In this document: piece by piece, positions 8,663 through 17,305 of the stretch
Layout of the letters: the number at the start of each line of letters is the position of its first letter
Position numbering within the stretch: the stretch's first letter is position 1
Origin: a candidate division KSB1 bacterium
GTDB lineage: Bacteria > Zhuqueibacterota > Zhuqueibacteria > Zhuqueibacterales > Zhuqueibacteraceae
Reading direction: 5' to 3'
Assembly: GCA_034506175.1 (NCBI GenBank)
Contig: JAPDQB010000010.1
Span: forward strand, 62,001 to 126,000
Length of the DNA stretch: 64,000 nt
The notes under the pieces: generated by a model
Databases searched by the model: none
Told to the model about the DNA's origin: nothing
Seen by the model: only the letters and a program-made list of their open reading frames with translations
Program-made: the position numbers and the translations under genes

Positions 8663-10477
8663 ATGTTGAAACGAATTTTAATTTTCAGCCTGGCAGCGTT
8701 ATTGTCAAGCTGCGAACCCCCTGCGCGTTTTTCAATCAATCGTGCCAGCTCGCCGGATTTGGCCGCAAGCGATGTGCAATATCATGTGAATTATTTGGCT
8801 TCAGATTCGCTCGAAGGCCGGCTCTCCGGCACACCAGGAAATGAGAAAGCTGCTGGTTATATTGCCGCCGAATTTGCGCGCTACGGCTTGCAGCCGCTCG
8901 GCGAAAAAAACAGTTACGAGCAAAGATTCGATTTTGTCGGCGGCGTGAATCTCGGCCCCAACAATCGCCTGACGTTGCAGCACGCCGACCGCGATACGAC
9001 GCTGGCGCTCAACGCCGATTTTATTCCAGCCGGGTTCTCGGCTTCCGACAGCGTAAACGCTGAAATCGTTTTCGCCGGCTACGGCATCAGCGCGGAAAAG
9101 CTCGCTTACAACGATTACGCCGATCTCGACGTGAGCGGAAAAATCGTGATGGCCTTGCGCTATTCTCCGGCTTCCAACAATCCGCACGCCAGTTTTGCGG
9201 AATACGAGCCGATCCGCTACAAAGCATTGCGAGCTCGCCAACAGGGCGCCAAAGCCTTGCTCATTGTCACGAATGCGGATTCGGCTGCCGAGCCTTTGCC
9301 GAAATTGCGTTTCGACCGTTCGGCGACGGATGCCGGCCTGCCCGTTGCCTACATCACGGCGGCAGCGGCGAATCGGATGCTGGCGGCCGCCGGAAAATCC
9401 ATCGAGCACTTGCAAACGCAAATTAACAAAACACAAAAACCAAATTCATTTGTCATACCTGAAACTCGCGCTGTTTTGATAACCGAACTCAATCAAGAGC
9501 GGCGCACGACGGCCAACGTGATCGGCAAATTGCCGGGCAGCGATCCGCAACTCAAAGAGCAAGCCGTGATCATCGGCGCGCATTACGATCATCTCGGCCG
9601 CAGCAGTGAAGGCGCGCTCGATCCGGAAAAAGAAGGCGAAATTCACAATGGCGCTGACGACAATGCCTCGGGAACCGCCGGGGTGCTGGAATTGGCGCAG
9701 TATTTTGCCGCACAGGAGAAACGCCCGCGCCGCTCGCTCATTTTCATGGCGTTCAGCGGCGAAGAGCTGGGCTTGCTCGGCTCGGCGCATTACGTCAATC
9801 ATCCGGCGTTTCCTCTGGAGCAGACCATTGCGATGATCAACATGGATATGATCGGGCGCATGAAAGACAGCGCGCTGGTCGTGCAGGGTGTCGGCACCGC
9901 GCCGCAGTGGCAGCCGCTCATCGAACGTTTGCACCAGCCACCGCAATTCAAACTCAGTTTGAAAAAGGAAGGCCCCGGGCCCAGCGATCATTCGAGTTTC
10001 TACCAAAAAAATATTCCGGTGCTGTTCTTTTTTACCAATCAGCACGAAGATTATCATCGCGTAACAGATGACGCCGAGAAAATCAATTCTGAAGATGAGG
10101 CACGGATTTTGCGTTTTATTGCCAGCTTGGTGACGGAACTTGCCAATCAGGACTCGTCGCTGCACTTTACCAAAGCGGAAAGCTCGCAGCCGGCGGTTCG
10201 CGGTTTTCGCGTCTCGGTTGGCACAGTGCCGGATTACGCCGCCGAAGTCGAAGGCATGAAATTGAGCGGCGTGCGTCAGGGCAGCCCGGCGGAAAAAGCC
10301 GGTTTGCAAAGCGGTGATATCATCATAAAGTTTGGAAAATTCGAGATCAAAAACGTTTATGATTACACCTACGCGCTGGGTGAGTTCTCACCCGGCCAAA
10401 AAGTTCCTGTCGTTGTGAAACGGGGCCAGCAAACCCTCACGCTCACGGTCACGCTCGAACGCAGCCAGCGGCCGTAG
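8663..10477 (+). CDS. M28-family zinc aminopeptidase lipoprotein with PDZ domain
   Basis: Lipoprotein of 604 residues; the signal ends in the lipobox LLSSC. A protease-associated region (about 100-250) is followed by the M28 catalytic domain with zinc ligands visible in IGAHYDHLG (His), NGADDNASG (bridging Asp), SGEELGLLG (catalytic and ligand Glu), INMDMIGR (Asp) and HEDYHRVTDD (His). The C-terminus (about 505-600) is a PDZ domain with GSPAEKAGLQSGDIIIKF. Members cleave N-terminal residues from peptides outside the cytoplasm. The start ATG at 8663 follows a GAACAGGGA leader. Confidence 0.93.
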   Translation: MLKRILIFSLAALLSSCEPPARFSINRASSPDLAASDVQYHVNYLASDSLEGRLSGTPGNEKAAGYIAAEFARYGLQPLGEKNSYEQRFDFVGGVNLGPNNRLTLQHADRDTTLALNADFIPAGFSASDSVNAEIVFAGYGISAEKLAYNDYADLDVSGKIVMALRYSPASNNPHASFAEYEPIRYKALRARQQGAKALLIVTNADSAAEPLPKLRFDRSATDAGLPVAYITAAAANRMLAAAGKSIEHLQTQINKTQKPNSFVIPETRAVLITELNQERRTTANVIGKLPGSDPQLKEQAVIIGAHYDHLGRSSEGALDPEKEGEIHNGADDNASGTAGVLELAQYFAAQEKRPRRSLIFMAFSGEELGLLGSAHYVNHPAFPLEQTIAMINMDMIGRMKDSALVVQGVGTAPQWQPLIERLHQPPQFKLSLKKEGPGPSDHSSFYQKNIPVLFFFTNQHEDYHRVTDDAEKINSEDEARILRFIASLVTELANQDSSLHFTKAESSQPAVRGFRVSVGTVPDYAAEVEGMKLSGVRQGSPAEKAGLQSGDIIIKFGKFEIKNVYDYTYALGEFSPGQKVPVVVKRGQQTLTLTVTLERSQRP

Positions 10478-10737
10478 ACTGGCATTAGTTTTATGTCAAG
10501 TCCGCATCTGGCTTGAACGTGAGGTAAAATTTAGGAAACCCCGCTTCTTGTAAAATTTTTGTTTCAAGAAAGCCGGCGTTTCATTTTTGTAGTTGCTGTT
10601 ACAAGAACGTACAACAGCATCGCGGCTGTTTGAATCGTTGTCCCGCTTCGTCGACACCAGGGAGGGGTTCGATAGCCGTTTGCGCTTTGACCTTTTGCGA
10701 TGTAGGAAAATTTTCAATCAAGATTGGAGCAAGGATT

Positions 10738-12165
10738 GTGGAGCACTGGAGTGATACGGAACAACTGCAAAAGGCAACGTCTTCCAAGAATGATGTCACG
10801 CCGGCCGAGCTGGTTGAGCCGGCAACAGAATCTGCGCCAAGCGACGTTTCCGGCGCGGGATATGAAATGAACGCTGTGATCGAAGATGCCGATCATGAAG
10901 ACGTTTCTTTGCCGCCACCTCACTATCCGCCGCTGCATGAATTTCCCAAGGAGTTCAAGAAAAATTATCTCGAGTCGCTGGATCGGCGTTATTTCGCCAT
11001 TTTGATCTTGACGTTGATTCTCGAACCGCTCATCATTTGGTACATGTTGCGAACGCATCCGTTGACGTTGTCCGAGCGGGCCGTAACGAATTTGCAAAAT
11101 CGCTTTGCCCAGCTTTTTCTTTCGGAATTCAAAGAGGAGGCGCCTGCCACGGCGCCGTTGTCTCACGAGCTGGTGAGGCGCGCGGCGGAATCGATCCCGC
11201 GAATTTTGGAAGGCGTCGACGCGGGATCACCGGTGCCAACGGCTGCGGTGCCACGCTTTCGCACAGGTCGAGCAAAACCTGAAGCCGGTTCGTTGTCGAG
11301 CGAGAACCGCGAAGCCGTGCGGCGGCTGAACACGATCTCCCGTCAACTTCGCACCAAAGCGCTGTCGGAAGAAGTCGAGCGCATCGGCTTGCTCGGCGTC
11401 ATTACTTCCGGCAGCGGCGTGATCTCGCAGGCGCCGGTGACGGATATTCTGGCGCATGCTGATAGCACCATGGGCGATCTTGCCAGCGCCCTGGCGCAAG
11501 TGAACGAGCTGCGCATTCCGCGGGCGGGCGTGGATTATTATGGCACCAGCGTCGGCCGCAGTCTCGGCGCCGAACGCCGTCGCGGCTTTGGCAATGATCA
11601 GTTGGTCGACCAAGTTCATATCGCCCCGAAAGAGCTCCGCGGCAAGCGCGCCACTTCATCCGGCGTCGTGCCGGAAGATATTGTGACCGGGCTTTCCGCC
11701 GCTCCGCAAAAAACGATCGAGCGCAACCAGAAATTCGAGCGCATCGCATCGGCGCCGAACTTGCTTCTCTCCACCGATGGGGCCGCCACAGAGGGTTCCG
11801 GCTTGCCAGGCATTGCCCGTTTACGGGCGCGTCCGGCAAATGTCCAGGCAACACGTGACCGCGATCGCATTCGCGACATTGTTTTGTCACACAATCCGGC
11901 GATTCAAGATTGCTATCGCCATCAGCTTAAAGGCAACGCCGCGCTGAAGGGTAAAGTCACGGTGCGGTTTACAATTGATCCCATGGGGCGGGTGGTGAAT
12001 GCTGAAATCGTCCATTCCGAAATGACCAGCGACGGCGTTCCTGTCGCGCTGGCGCAAATGGAGGAATGCATCTTGAACAAAATCCGCAAATGGCGCGATT
12101 TCGGACAAGTGGATGAAACACAGGGCGACGTGACGTTCCGTCAAACTTACAACTTTGGCTATTAA
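10738..12165 (+). CDS. AgmX/PglI- or TonB-like membrane-anchored protein
   Basis: About 475 residues. A cytoplasmic N-terminus rich in acidic residues and proline (about 1-80) is followed by one membrane segment around ILILTLILEPLIIWYML, then a long low-complexity periplasmic part. The C-terminal domain (about 375-475) contains HNPAIQDCYRHQL, LKGKVTVRFTIDPMGRV and MEECILNKIRKWRDFG. That matches the AgmX/PglI C-terminal domain, related to TonB energy-transducing domains and found in gliding and adventurous-motility clusters. No ExbB/ExbD is adjacent. I prefer the GTG at 10738, preceded by AAGG, over an ATG at 10630 that lacks a ribosome site. The 260-bp region upstream shows no other gene. Confidence 0.75.
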   Translation: MEHWSDTEQLQKATSSKNDVTPAELVEPATESAPSDVSGAGYEMNAVIEDADHEDVSLPPPHYPPLHEFPKEFKKNYLESLDRRYFAILILTLILEPLIIWYMLRTHPLTLSERAVTNLQNRFAQLFLSEFKEEAPATAPLSHELVRRAAESIPRILEGVDAGSPVPTAAVPRFRTGRAKPEAGSLSSENREAVRRLNTISRQLRTKALSEEVERIGLLGVITSGSGVISQAPVTDILAHADSTMGDLASALAQVNELRIPRAGVDYYGTSVGRSLGAERRRGFGNDQLVDQVHIAPKELRGKRATSSGVVPEDIVTGLSAAPQKTIERNQKFERIASAPNLLLSTDGAATEGSGLPGIARLRARPANVQATRDRDRIRDIVLSHNPAIQDCYRHQLKGNAALKGKVTVRFTIDPMGRVVNAEIVHSEMTSDGVPVALAQMEECILNKIRKWRDFGQVDETQGDVTFRQTYNFGY

Positions 12166-12195
12166 ACACCCGGTTTGAGCCGGCAATTTTTTCTC

Positions 12196-12238
12196 AAAAC
12201 CCTGCATGATGATTTGTTCGGCAGGGTTTTTTGTTTTT
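12196..12238 (+). terminator. Rho-independent terminator after the AgmX-like gene
   Basis: A 10-bp perfect stem AAAACCCTGC (12196-12205) / GCAGGGTTTT (12221-12230) is followed by a T-rich tail to 12238. It ends the upstream transcription unit before lutB. Confidence 0.85.
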
Positions 12239-12277
12239 ATATTTGACATTGTGCTGCCGGCGGCATATTTTTCATAC

Positions 12278-13639
12278 ATGTCCGAGTATTCATCTTTTCT
12301 ATCCCGCGCCGAGGCGAAAGCGAGCGACGAAGCCCATCGCCTGAAAATCGCCAGAGCGATTTCGACCTACGAGGCGGCGGTGGCAGCGACGAAAGCCGGT
12401 CAATTCCTCGACTGGCAGGCGGCGCGCGAGCGGGCGGCGGCCATAAAAGATTATGCCTTGGAAAATCTCGCTGTTTTGCTGGAACAGTTTGAAGCGAATT
12501 TTACCGCCCACGGCGGCAAAGTTTTTTGGGCGGCAACCGCGAACGACGCGACGAATTACGTGTTGCAATTGGCGCAACAGCGCGGCGCGAAAAAAATCGT
12601 CAAATCCAAATCCATGACCGCCGAGGAAATCAACCTCAATGAAAAACTCGAACACGCCGGCATCGGGGTTTGCGAAAGCGATCTCGGTGAATTGATCGTT
12701 CAACTCGCCGAAGAAAAGCCCTATCACATCGTCACCCCGGCGATGCACAAAACCAAAGCCGAAATCAGCCGAATTTTTCAGGAAAAACTCGGGGCGCCGC
12801 CGTCGGAGAGCGCGGAAGAATTGACCATGATCGCGCGCCGCCATTTGCGGCGAGATTACGTCACCGCCGATCTCGGCCTCACCGGCGCGAATTTCATCAT
12901 CGCGGACGTTGGCGCGATTTCCATGACAGAAAATGAAGGCAATGGCCGCTTGACCATGTCCTGCCCGCCGGTTCACGTCGTCATCGCCGGTCTTGAGAAG
13001 GTTATTCCGCGACTAACCGACCTCAGTTTGTTTCTGCCGCTACTCGCCACCAGCGGCACCGGCCAGGAAATCACCTGCTATAACTCCCTCGTTTTTGGCC
13101 CGCGGCGGCAGGATGAAAATGACGGCCCGGAAGAAATGCACGTGATTCTGCTCGACAATGGCCGCTCGCAGCTTTATCATCGTCCGAATTTTCGCCAAGC
13201 CCTGCGCTGCATTCGCTGCGGCGCCTGCTTGAACGCCTGCCCGGTGTTTCGCGTCATCGGCGGCCATGCGTACAACGCCACCTATCAGGGCCCGATTGGC
13301 GCCGTGATTACACCGCATTATAACGGCCTGCCGCAATATCAGCATCTGGCTTTTGCCTCGTCGTTGTGCGGCGCGTGCAGCGACGTTTGCCCGGTGCGGA
13401 TCGATTTGCATCATTTGATTTTGGAAAATCGTATGGAAGCGATCCGGCGAACACGCCAAAATTTATTTTGGCGCATCGCCATGAAAATGTATGTCTGGCT
13501 CATGCGCTCGCGCTGGCGCTTGAATTTTGGGCGAAGTCTGGCGCGGCTGGCGAATCCGCTTTTAATTTTATTCGGTAAAAATACTCTGCCGAGGCTGGCC
13601 GATAAAACTTTTTCCGAGTTATGGGAGGAAAAGATCTGA
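12278..13639 (+). CDS. lutB: Lactate utilization iron-sulfur protein LutB
   Basis: About 453 residues. An N-terminal LUD domain (about 60-290) contains NFIIADVGAISMTENEGNGR. Two ferredoxin-type cluster motifs follow: CIRCGACLNACP and CGACSDVCPV. The C-terminal helical extension is typical of LutB/LldF. With LutA and LutC it oxidises lactate to pyruvate at the membrane. I chose ATG 12278 (MSEYSSFLSRAEAKAS) because the longer frame runs back into the terminator hairpin. It overlaps lutC by 19 bp. No lutA (CCG-domain subunit) is in the window. Confidence 0.92.
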   Translation: MSEYSSFLSRAEAKASDEAHRLKIARAISTYEAAVAATKAGQFLDWQAARERAAAIKDYALENLAVLLEQFEANFTAHGGKVFWAATANDATNYVLQLAQQRGAKKIVKSKSMTAEEINLNEKLEHAGIGVCESDLGELIVQLAEEKPYHIVTPAMHKTKAEISRIFQEKLGAPPSESAEELTMIARRHLRRDYVTADLGLTGANFIIADVGAISMTENEGNGRLTMSCPPVHVVIAGLEKVIPRLTDLSLFLPLLATSGTGQEITCYNSLVFGPRRQDENDGPEEMHVILLDNGRSQLYHRPNFRQALRCIRCGACLNACPVFRVIGGHAYNATYQGPIGAVITPHYNGLPQYQHLAFASSLCGACSDVCPVRIDLHHLILENRMEAIRRTRQNLFWRIAMKMYVWLMRSRWRLNFGRSLARLANPLLILFGKNTLPRLADKTFSELWEEKI

Positions 13640-14319
13640 ACAACACACGCGAACAGATTCTGAAAAACTTGCGACAAAGCCCGCTTCAGACTTCGCAAAA
13701 ACCGATGCTGCCGGCTCATCGGGATGCTTGGATTTACCGAAGCTTTGAAGCCGCCCGCCAAAATCCGCTGCAAGCTTTTGCGCAAAAAATCGCCACGCTC
13801 AAAGGCGAGTTTTATCACGTCCAAGACGAGCTGGCAGCGGCAAAAACTTTGCGGGAAATTTTGAGCAGCGTTGTTTCGCCAGCCTCCAATTCCGTCGCAG
13901 TTGCGCGTCATCGGCATGTTTTGCTGGACCGCATTTTCGCCGCGGATTCGTGGCTTTGGGAAAATGTTCAGATCATCGACGATCAAAAAATTTCCTCGGC
14001 GGATTTTGCCAATTTCACCGCTGGCGTCACCGCCGTTGATTTTTTGGTGGCGCGCACTGGCAGCGTGGTGTTGAGCACGGCGACGGCGGGCGGACGCCGG
14101 CTCTCGGTGCTGCCGCCTTTTCACGTCGCCATTGCCACGACGGAACAAGTCGTGGTCTCACTCGATGAAGCTCTTCAGCTTTATTACAAACGCGACGAAC
14201 CAAACCGCTCGAGCTATGCCACGATCATCACCGGCCCGAGCCGGACGTCGGATATCGAAAAAATTCTCGTGCTCGGCGCGCATGGCCCGAAACGGCTGGC
14301 GGTGCTGGTGGTAGGTTAA
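13621..14319 (+). CDS. lutC: Lactate utilization protein LutC (LUD domain)
   Basis: A LUD-domain protein of about 230 residues ending in TIITGPSRTSDIEKILVLGAHGP, the family's most conserved segment. Partner of LutB. The start is ambiguous. An ATG at 13621 gives MGGKDLNNTREQ, but the Shine-Dalgarno-like GGAGG is at 13624-13628, inside that reading. This suggests initiation at the in-frame CTG at 13636, which overlaps the lutB stop TGA by two bases and would give tight translational coupling. The usual third subunit LutA is missing here. Confidence 0.9.
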   Translation: MGGKDLNNTREQILKNLRQSPLQTSQKPMLPAHRDAWIYRSFEAARQNPLQAFAQKIATLKGEFYHVQDELAAAKTLREILSSVVSPASNSVAVARHRHVLLDRIFAADSWLWENVQIIDDQKISSADFANFTAGVTAVDFLVARTGSVVLSTATAGGRRLSVLPPFHVAIATTEQVVVSLDEALQLYYKRDEPNRSSYATIITGPSRTSDIEKILVLGAHGPKRLAVLVVG

Positions 14320-14360
14320 ATAATTTTGTTTGAAGACTTTTTGAAAGCGAAATGAGCTGA

Positions 14361-14501
14361 CTTCCCACGCCAATCCCCGACGACAAATCCAAATCCTTGG
14401 ACCGTATCCTCGCTGAAGACCCGATTCTTCAAACGGTGTGGAAAATCGCCTGGCCGACAATGCTGCAAAACATCATAGCTGGTTTGCAAGGAAATTTTTA
14501 A
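14361..14501 (+). pseudogene. Remnant: N-terminus of a MATE-family efflux transporter
   Basis: An open stretch of about 46 codons ends at TAA 14499-14501. It reads ILAEDPILQTVWKIAWPTML then QNIIAGLQGNF, the N-terminal cytoplasmic helix and start of the first membrane segment of MATE exporters. No proper start codon is seen, and the remaining 400 or so residues of the family are absent; the next gene begins 80 bp later. The gene was cut off by a deletion. Confidence 0.65.
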
Positions 14502-14583
14502 ACACCGTTCCAGCCTTCCGCACGAAATCGCACTGAATAAAAAAATTCGGGAACCGGCTTTAACTCGATCATGGGAGGTTGAC

Positions 14584-15508
14584 ATGCGCATCGTTCTCAT
14601 CGACCCGGCCACGCGTTTTGCCGCTTTACTACCTTATGAAAATCTTGGCTTGGCCTATCTCGCCGCGACGCTGCGTCAGCACGGACATGAAGTGAGAATA
14701 CTCAGTACGGCGCACGAGCATTTGTCACAGCGCCAAACCGTTCGTGCCGTTTTGCAAATGCAGCCGGCGCTGGTCGGCATCACGGTGCTCGGCGCCAATG
14801 CGAAGCGCGCCATTTCACGCCGCATGTTCTTCGAACCGGCAGTTTCATCCACGTTTCCACCTCACGCGGCTGTTACGCCAATTGCAGCTTTTGTGCGATC
14901 GCCAAATTTTTTCGCATGGGCAACGGCAAAGTCTGGCGCCGGCGCAGCGCAGAAAACCTGGCTGACGAAATCGAGCTGCTGGCGAAGCAATTCAATTTTA
15001 ACCGCTTCAAGTTCATCGACGACCAGTTCATTCTCACCAACAAAGAGGGCCACGAATTTGCCGACGATTTTGGCGCCGAGCTGGGCCGGCGCAATTTGCA
15101 AATCAATTTTCAGATTGCCTGCCGGGCCAATAATTCGGTTTTATTTTGGTCGATCCGTATACTACCTACAGCGAGCTGAAGCAGAATCTCATTTATTTGC
15201 TCGAGCAAAAATCCCACATCAAGCGAAACAGCGGCTCTTATCTCTCCGTGACCGTGTCGTTAATGGCGTTTGGCGGCACGCCCATTTATGACCGGCTGGT
15301 GAAAGAGCGCCGTTTGCTGGGCGACTATTTTAACGGTTTTTATTATCAGCTTTTTGACAAAGACGTGCGCCACTTTATGTTTTTCATGGACAAGATTCTG
15401 AACGGCCTCATTTTTCCCATTTTCCGCGCTTTTTTCTTTTGGCGCCGCGATATAACCGCTTACCTGCGTTACAAGCTCCAGTCCAAAGTCTTGCCGCTAA
15501 AAAAATAA
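14584..15508 (+). pseudogene. Radical SAM / B12-binding protein, broken by two internal deletions
   Basis: Three collinear pieces lie in three frames. Piece 1 (14584 to about 14815) is the first half of a cobalamin-binding domain, MRIVLIDPATRFAALLPYEN to VGITVLGANAKRA. Piece 2 (about 14838-15130) begins GSFIHVSTSRGCYANCSFC, with the CxxxCxxC cluster motif intact, and runs to FQIACRANN. Piece 3 (about 15144-15508) starts GFILVDPYTTYSELKQN and continues to the C-terminus. About 100 or more residues are missing at the first junction and about 50 (part of the TIM barrel) at the second. A good ribosome site (GGGAGGTTGAC) still precedes the ATG. Family members modify peptides, lipids or nucleotides; this copy cannot work. 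Confidence 0.8.
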
Positions 15509-15527
15509 AAGAAAGGGGGTGAGTGAC

Positions 15528-15614
15528 ATGAAGGGATTGTGCCTGATGGTCTACGTCATGCGCCTGGTTCCCGCGTGGAGCTGGGTGTTGAATGTGCCGG
15601 TCATCGTCATCTGA
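15528..15614 (+). CDS. Possible 28-residue hydrophobic microprotein
   Basis: A short frame MKGLCLMVYVMRLVPAWSWV, continuing to VIVI, has a strong ribosome site AAAGGGGGTGAGTGAC directly before its ATG, 20 bp after the end of the radical SAM pseudogene. It would encode a single membrane-spanning helix. I know no family for it. The strong ribosome site is the only support, so it may be a real small membrane peptide or the relic of a longer gene. Confidence 0.35.
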   Translation: MKGLCLMVYVMRLVPAWSWVLNVPVIVI

Positions 15615-15738
15615 GACCTTCAGACAAGATCACAACATGGCCTGCCATCGGAGCGCGCATGTCGGCGCCGCTGGCAGGTTTTTATTTTTGTTCAACAAAA
15701 ACGTTGCGGATAAACGAAATCATGGCTATCTTTCATTC

Positions 15739-17298
15739 ATGAAAAAAATTGTGATCACTGGCTTGACAAGCGCAATTTTTCTTTTCGCCTGTTCGACGCT
15801 GGAAGATGTTGAACGCCCTGGTCCCAAGCGCTTGATCTACGGAATTCCCGAAGATCCTGAGTCGCTCGATCCGGCGGCGACAACCGATCTCATTTATCCT
15901 CAAATCGTTTTCAATATTTTTGAAACGTTGATTCGCGTCGACTCCTCGGGCAAGGGTTTCCTTCCCCTGTTGGCGAGGGATTGGGAAACAAGCCAGGATG
16001 GATTACGCTGGAAGTTTTTGCTTCGCCCCGGCGTGGTTTTTCATGACCGCAGTCCGTTGGATGCGAAAGCGGTGAAGGCCTCGTTTGAGCGCCAGTTCAA
16101 GCAGGACAATGATTTTTTTCACCCGGATACCACGAACGAACATGGCGGCACCGTGTGGAAAATGATTCGTGAAATTCGCGTGATCGATAATCTCACCGTT
16201 GAATTCGTTTTAGAGCATCCCTATTCCGCCTTTTTGTACAACATCGCTTCGCCCATCGCGGCCGCCATTGTGAGCGTCACGGCTTTGGAAAATTATGGCC
16301 GCGCCTTCGGCAGTCATCCGGTCGGAACCGGGCCGTGGAAATTCAAGCGCTGGGAACATGACCGCCATATTGTTTTGCATCGATTCAAACGTTACTGGGG
16401 CGATTTGCCCGAGGTGGAAGAAATCACGTACCGTGTGGTGCCGCTTTTGGAAAATCGCATAGCCGCGCTGCGTGCCGGCCGTTTGGATGTCATTTCCGGC
16501 TTGAGTGCAGCGGAGGCGAATCGGCTTCAGCATGATCGCAGCGTTTATGTCTGCACCCAAAAAATTTTAGCCACACTCTTCGTGGGATTGAACTGCCAGC
16601 GTCAGCCTTTGACGAATTTGGAATGGCGACGAGCCGTCGCCGCCAGCTTGGATATTCCCAGGTTGGTGGCTGCCCTCAGCAAGGGTTTTGCAGAGCCGGC
16701 AGGCAATCCACTGCCGCCCGGGATTTTATATCGCGATAGCACGCTGCATCAAACCAAATACGAACCGCAATTTGCCGCGCGATTTTTTGCGAATACTGCC
16801 ACCGCTGCCGATAGTGAAATCGTGCTGAGCTATTATATTCAGACAGACAGCTTGCGCGATCATCCTATCTATCCGACACTCCGAATCGCGTTTGAAAAAG
16901 CCGGCTTGGTCATCAAGTTGGATCGGCATCAAGATTGGAAAAGATATGCCGAACAGGTTTTAAATCAAGGCACCAGCCATCTTTTCTTCGATGGCTGGCA
17001 GAGCTGTACATATCATCCTGATAGTTTTCTCTATCCGCTTTTTCACTCAGCATCACCGCATAATTTTTTCAAATATAAAAACGCCGAAGTGGATCAGTTG
17101 CTCGAGCTGGGCCGGCAAACGCTGGACGAAACGAAGCAGCGCGGGATCTACCAAAAATTGCAAACGATTATTTTACGCGATGTACCGGCGGTTTTCTTTA
17201 GTTATCCCAAAGCCGTTTACGCGGTTCGCAAACGCGTGAAACATTTTACCGCCGACGCGTTTGCCATACCGCAGTTCCGCGCGGTGAAACTGGAATGA
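15739..17298 (+). CDS. Extracytoplasmic solute-binding lipoprotein, family 5 (peptide/oligopeptide type)
   Basis: About 519 residues with signal ending in lipobox FLFAC. The family 5 substrate-binding fold is clear: YGIPEDPESLDPAATTD, an LRPGVVFHDRSPLDAKAVKAS-type segment, and the signature GTGPWKFKRWEHD. Such proteins deliver peptides, nickel or sugars to ABC transporters, or act as sensors. No ABC permease or ATPase is adjacent. It is followed 7 bp later by a histidine kinase and a response regulator, so it may act as the ligand sensor of that two-component system. Start at ATG 15739 is set by the signal peptide. Confidence 0.87.
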   Translation: MKKIVITGLTSAIFLFACSTLEDVERPGPKRLIYGIPEDPESLDPAATTDLIYPQIVFNIFETLIRVDSSGKGFLPLLARDWETSQDGLRWKFLLRPGVVFHDRSPLDAKAVKASFERQFKQDNDFFHPDTTNEHGGTVWKMIREIRVIDNLTVEFVLEHPYSAFLYNIASPIAAAIVSVTALENYGRAFGSHPVGTGPWKFKRWEHDRHIVLHRFKRYWGDLPEVEEITYRVVPLLENRIAALRAGRLDVISGLSAAEANRLQHDRSVYVCTQKILATLFVGLNCQRQPLTNLEWRRAVAASLDIPRLVAALSKGFAEPAGNPLPPGILYRDSTLHQTKYEPQFAARFFANTATAADSEIVLSYYIQTDSLRDHPIYPTLRIAFEKAGLVIKLDRHQDWKRYAEQVLNQGTSHLFFDGWQSCTYHPDSFLYPLFHSASPHNFFKYKNAEVDQLLELGRQTLDETKQRGIYQKLQTIILRDVPAVFFSYPKAVYAVRKRVKHFTADAFAIPQFRAVKLE

Positions 17299-17305
17299 TT
17301 TTTCC

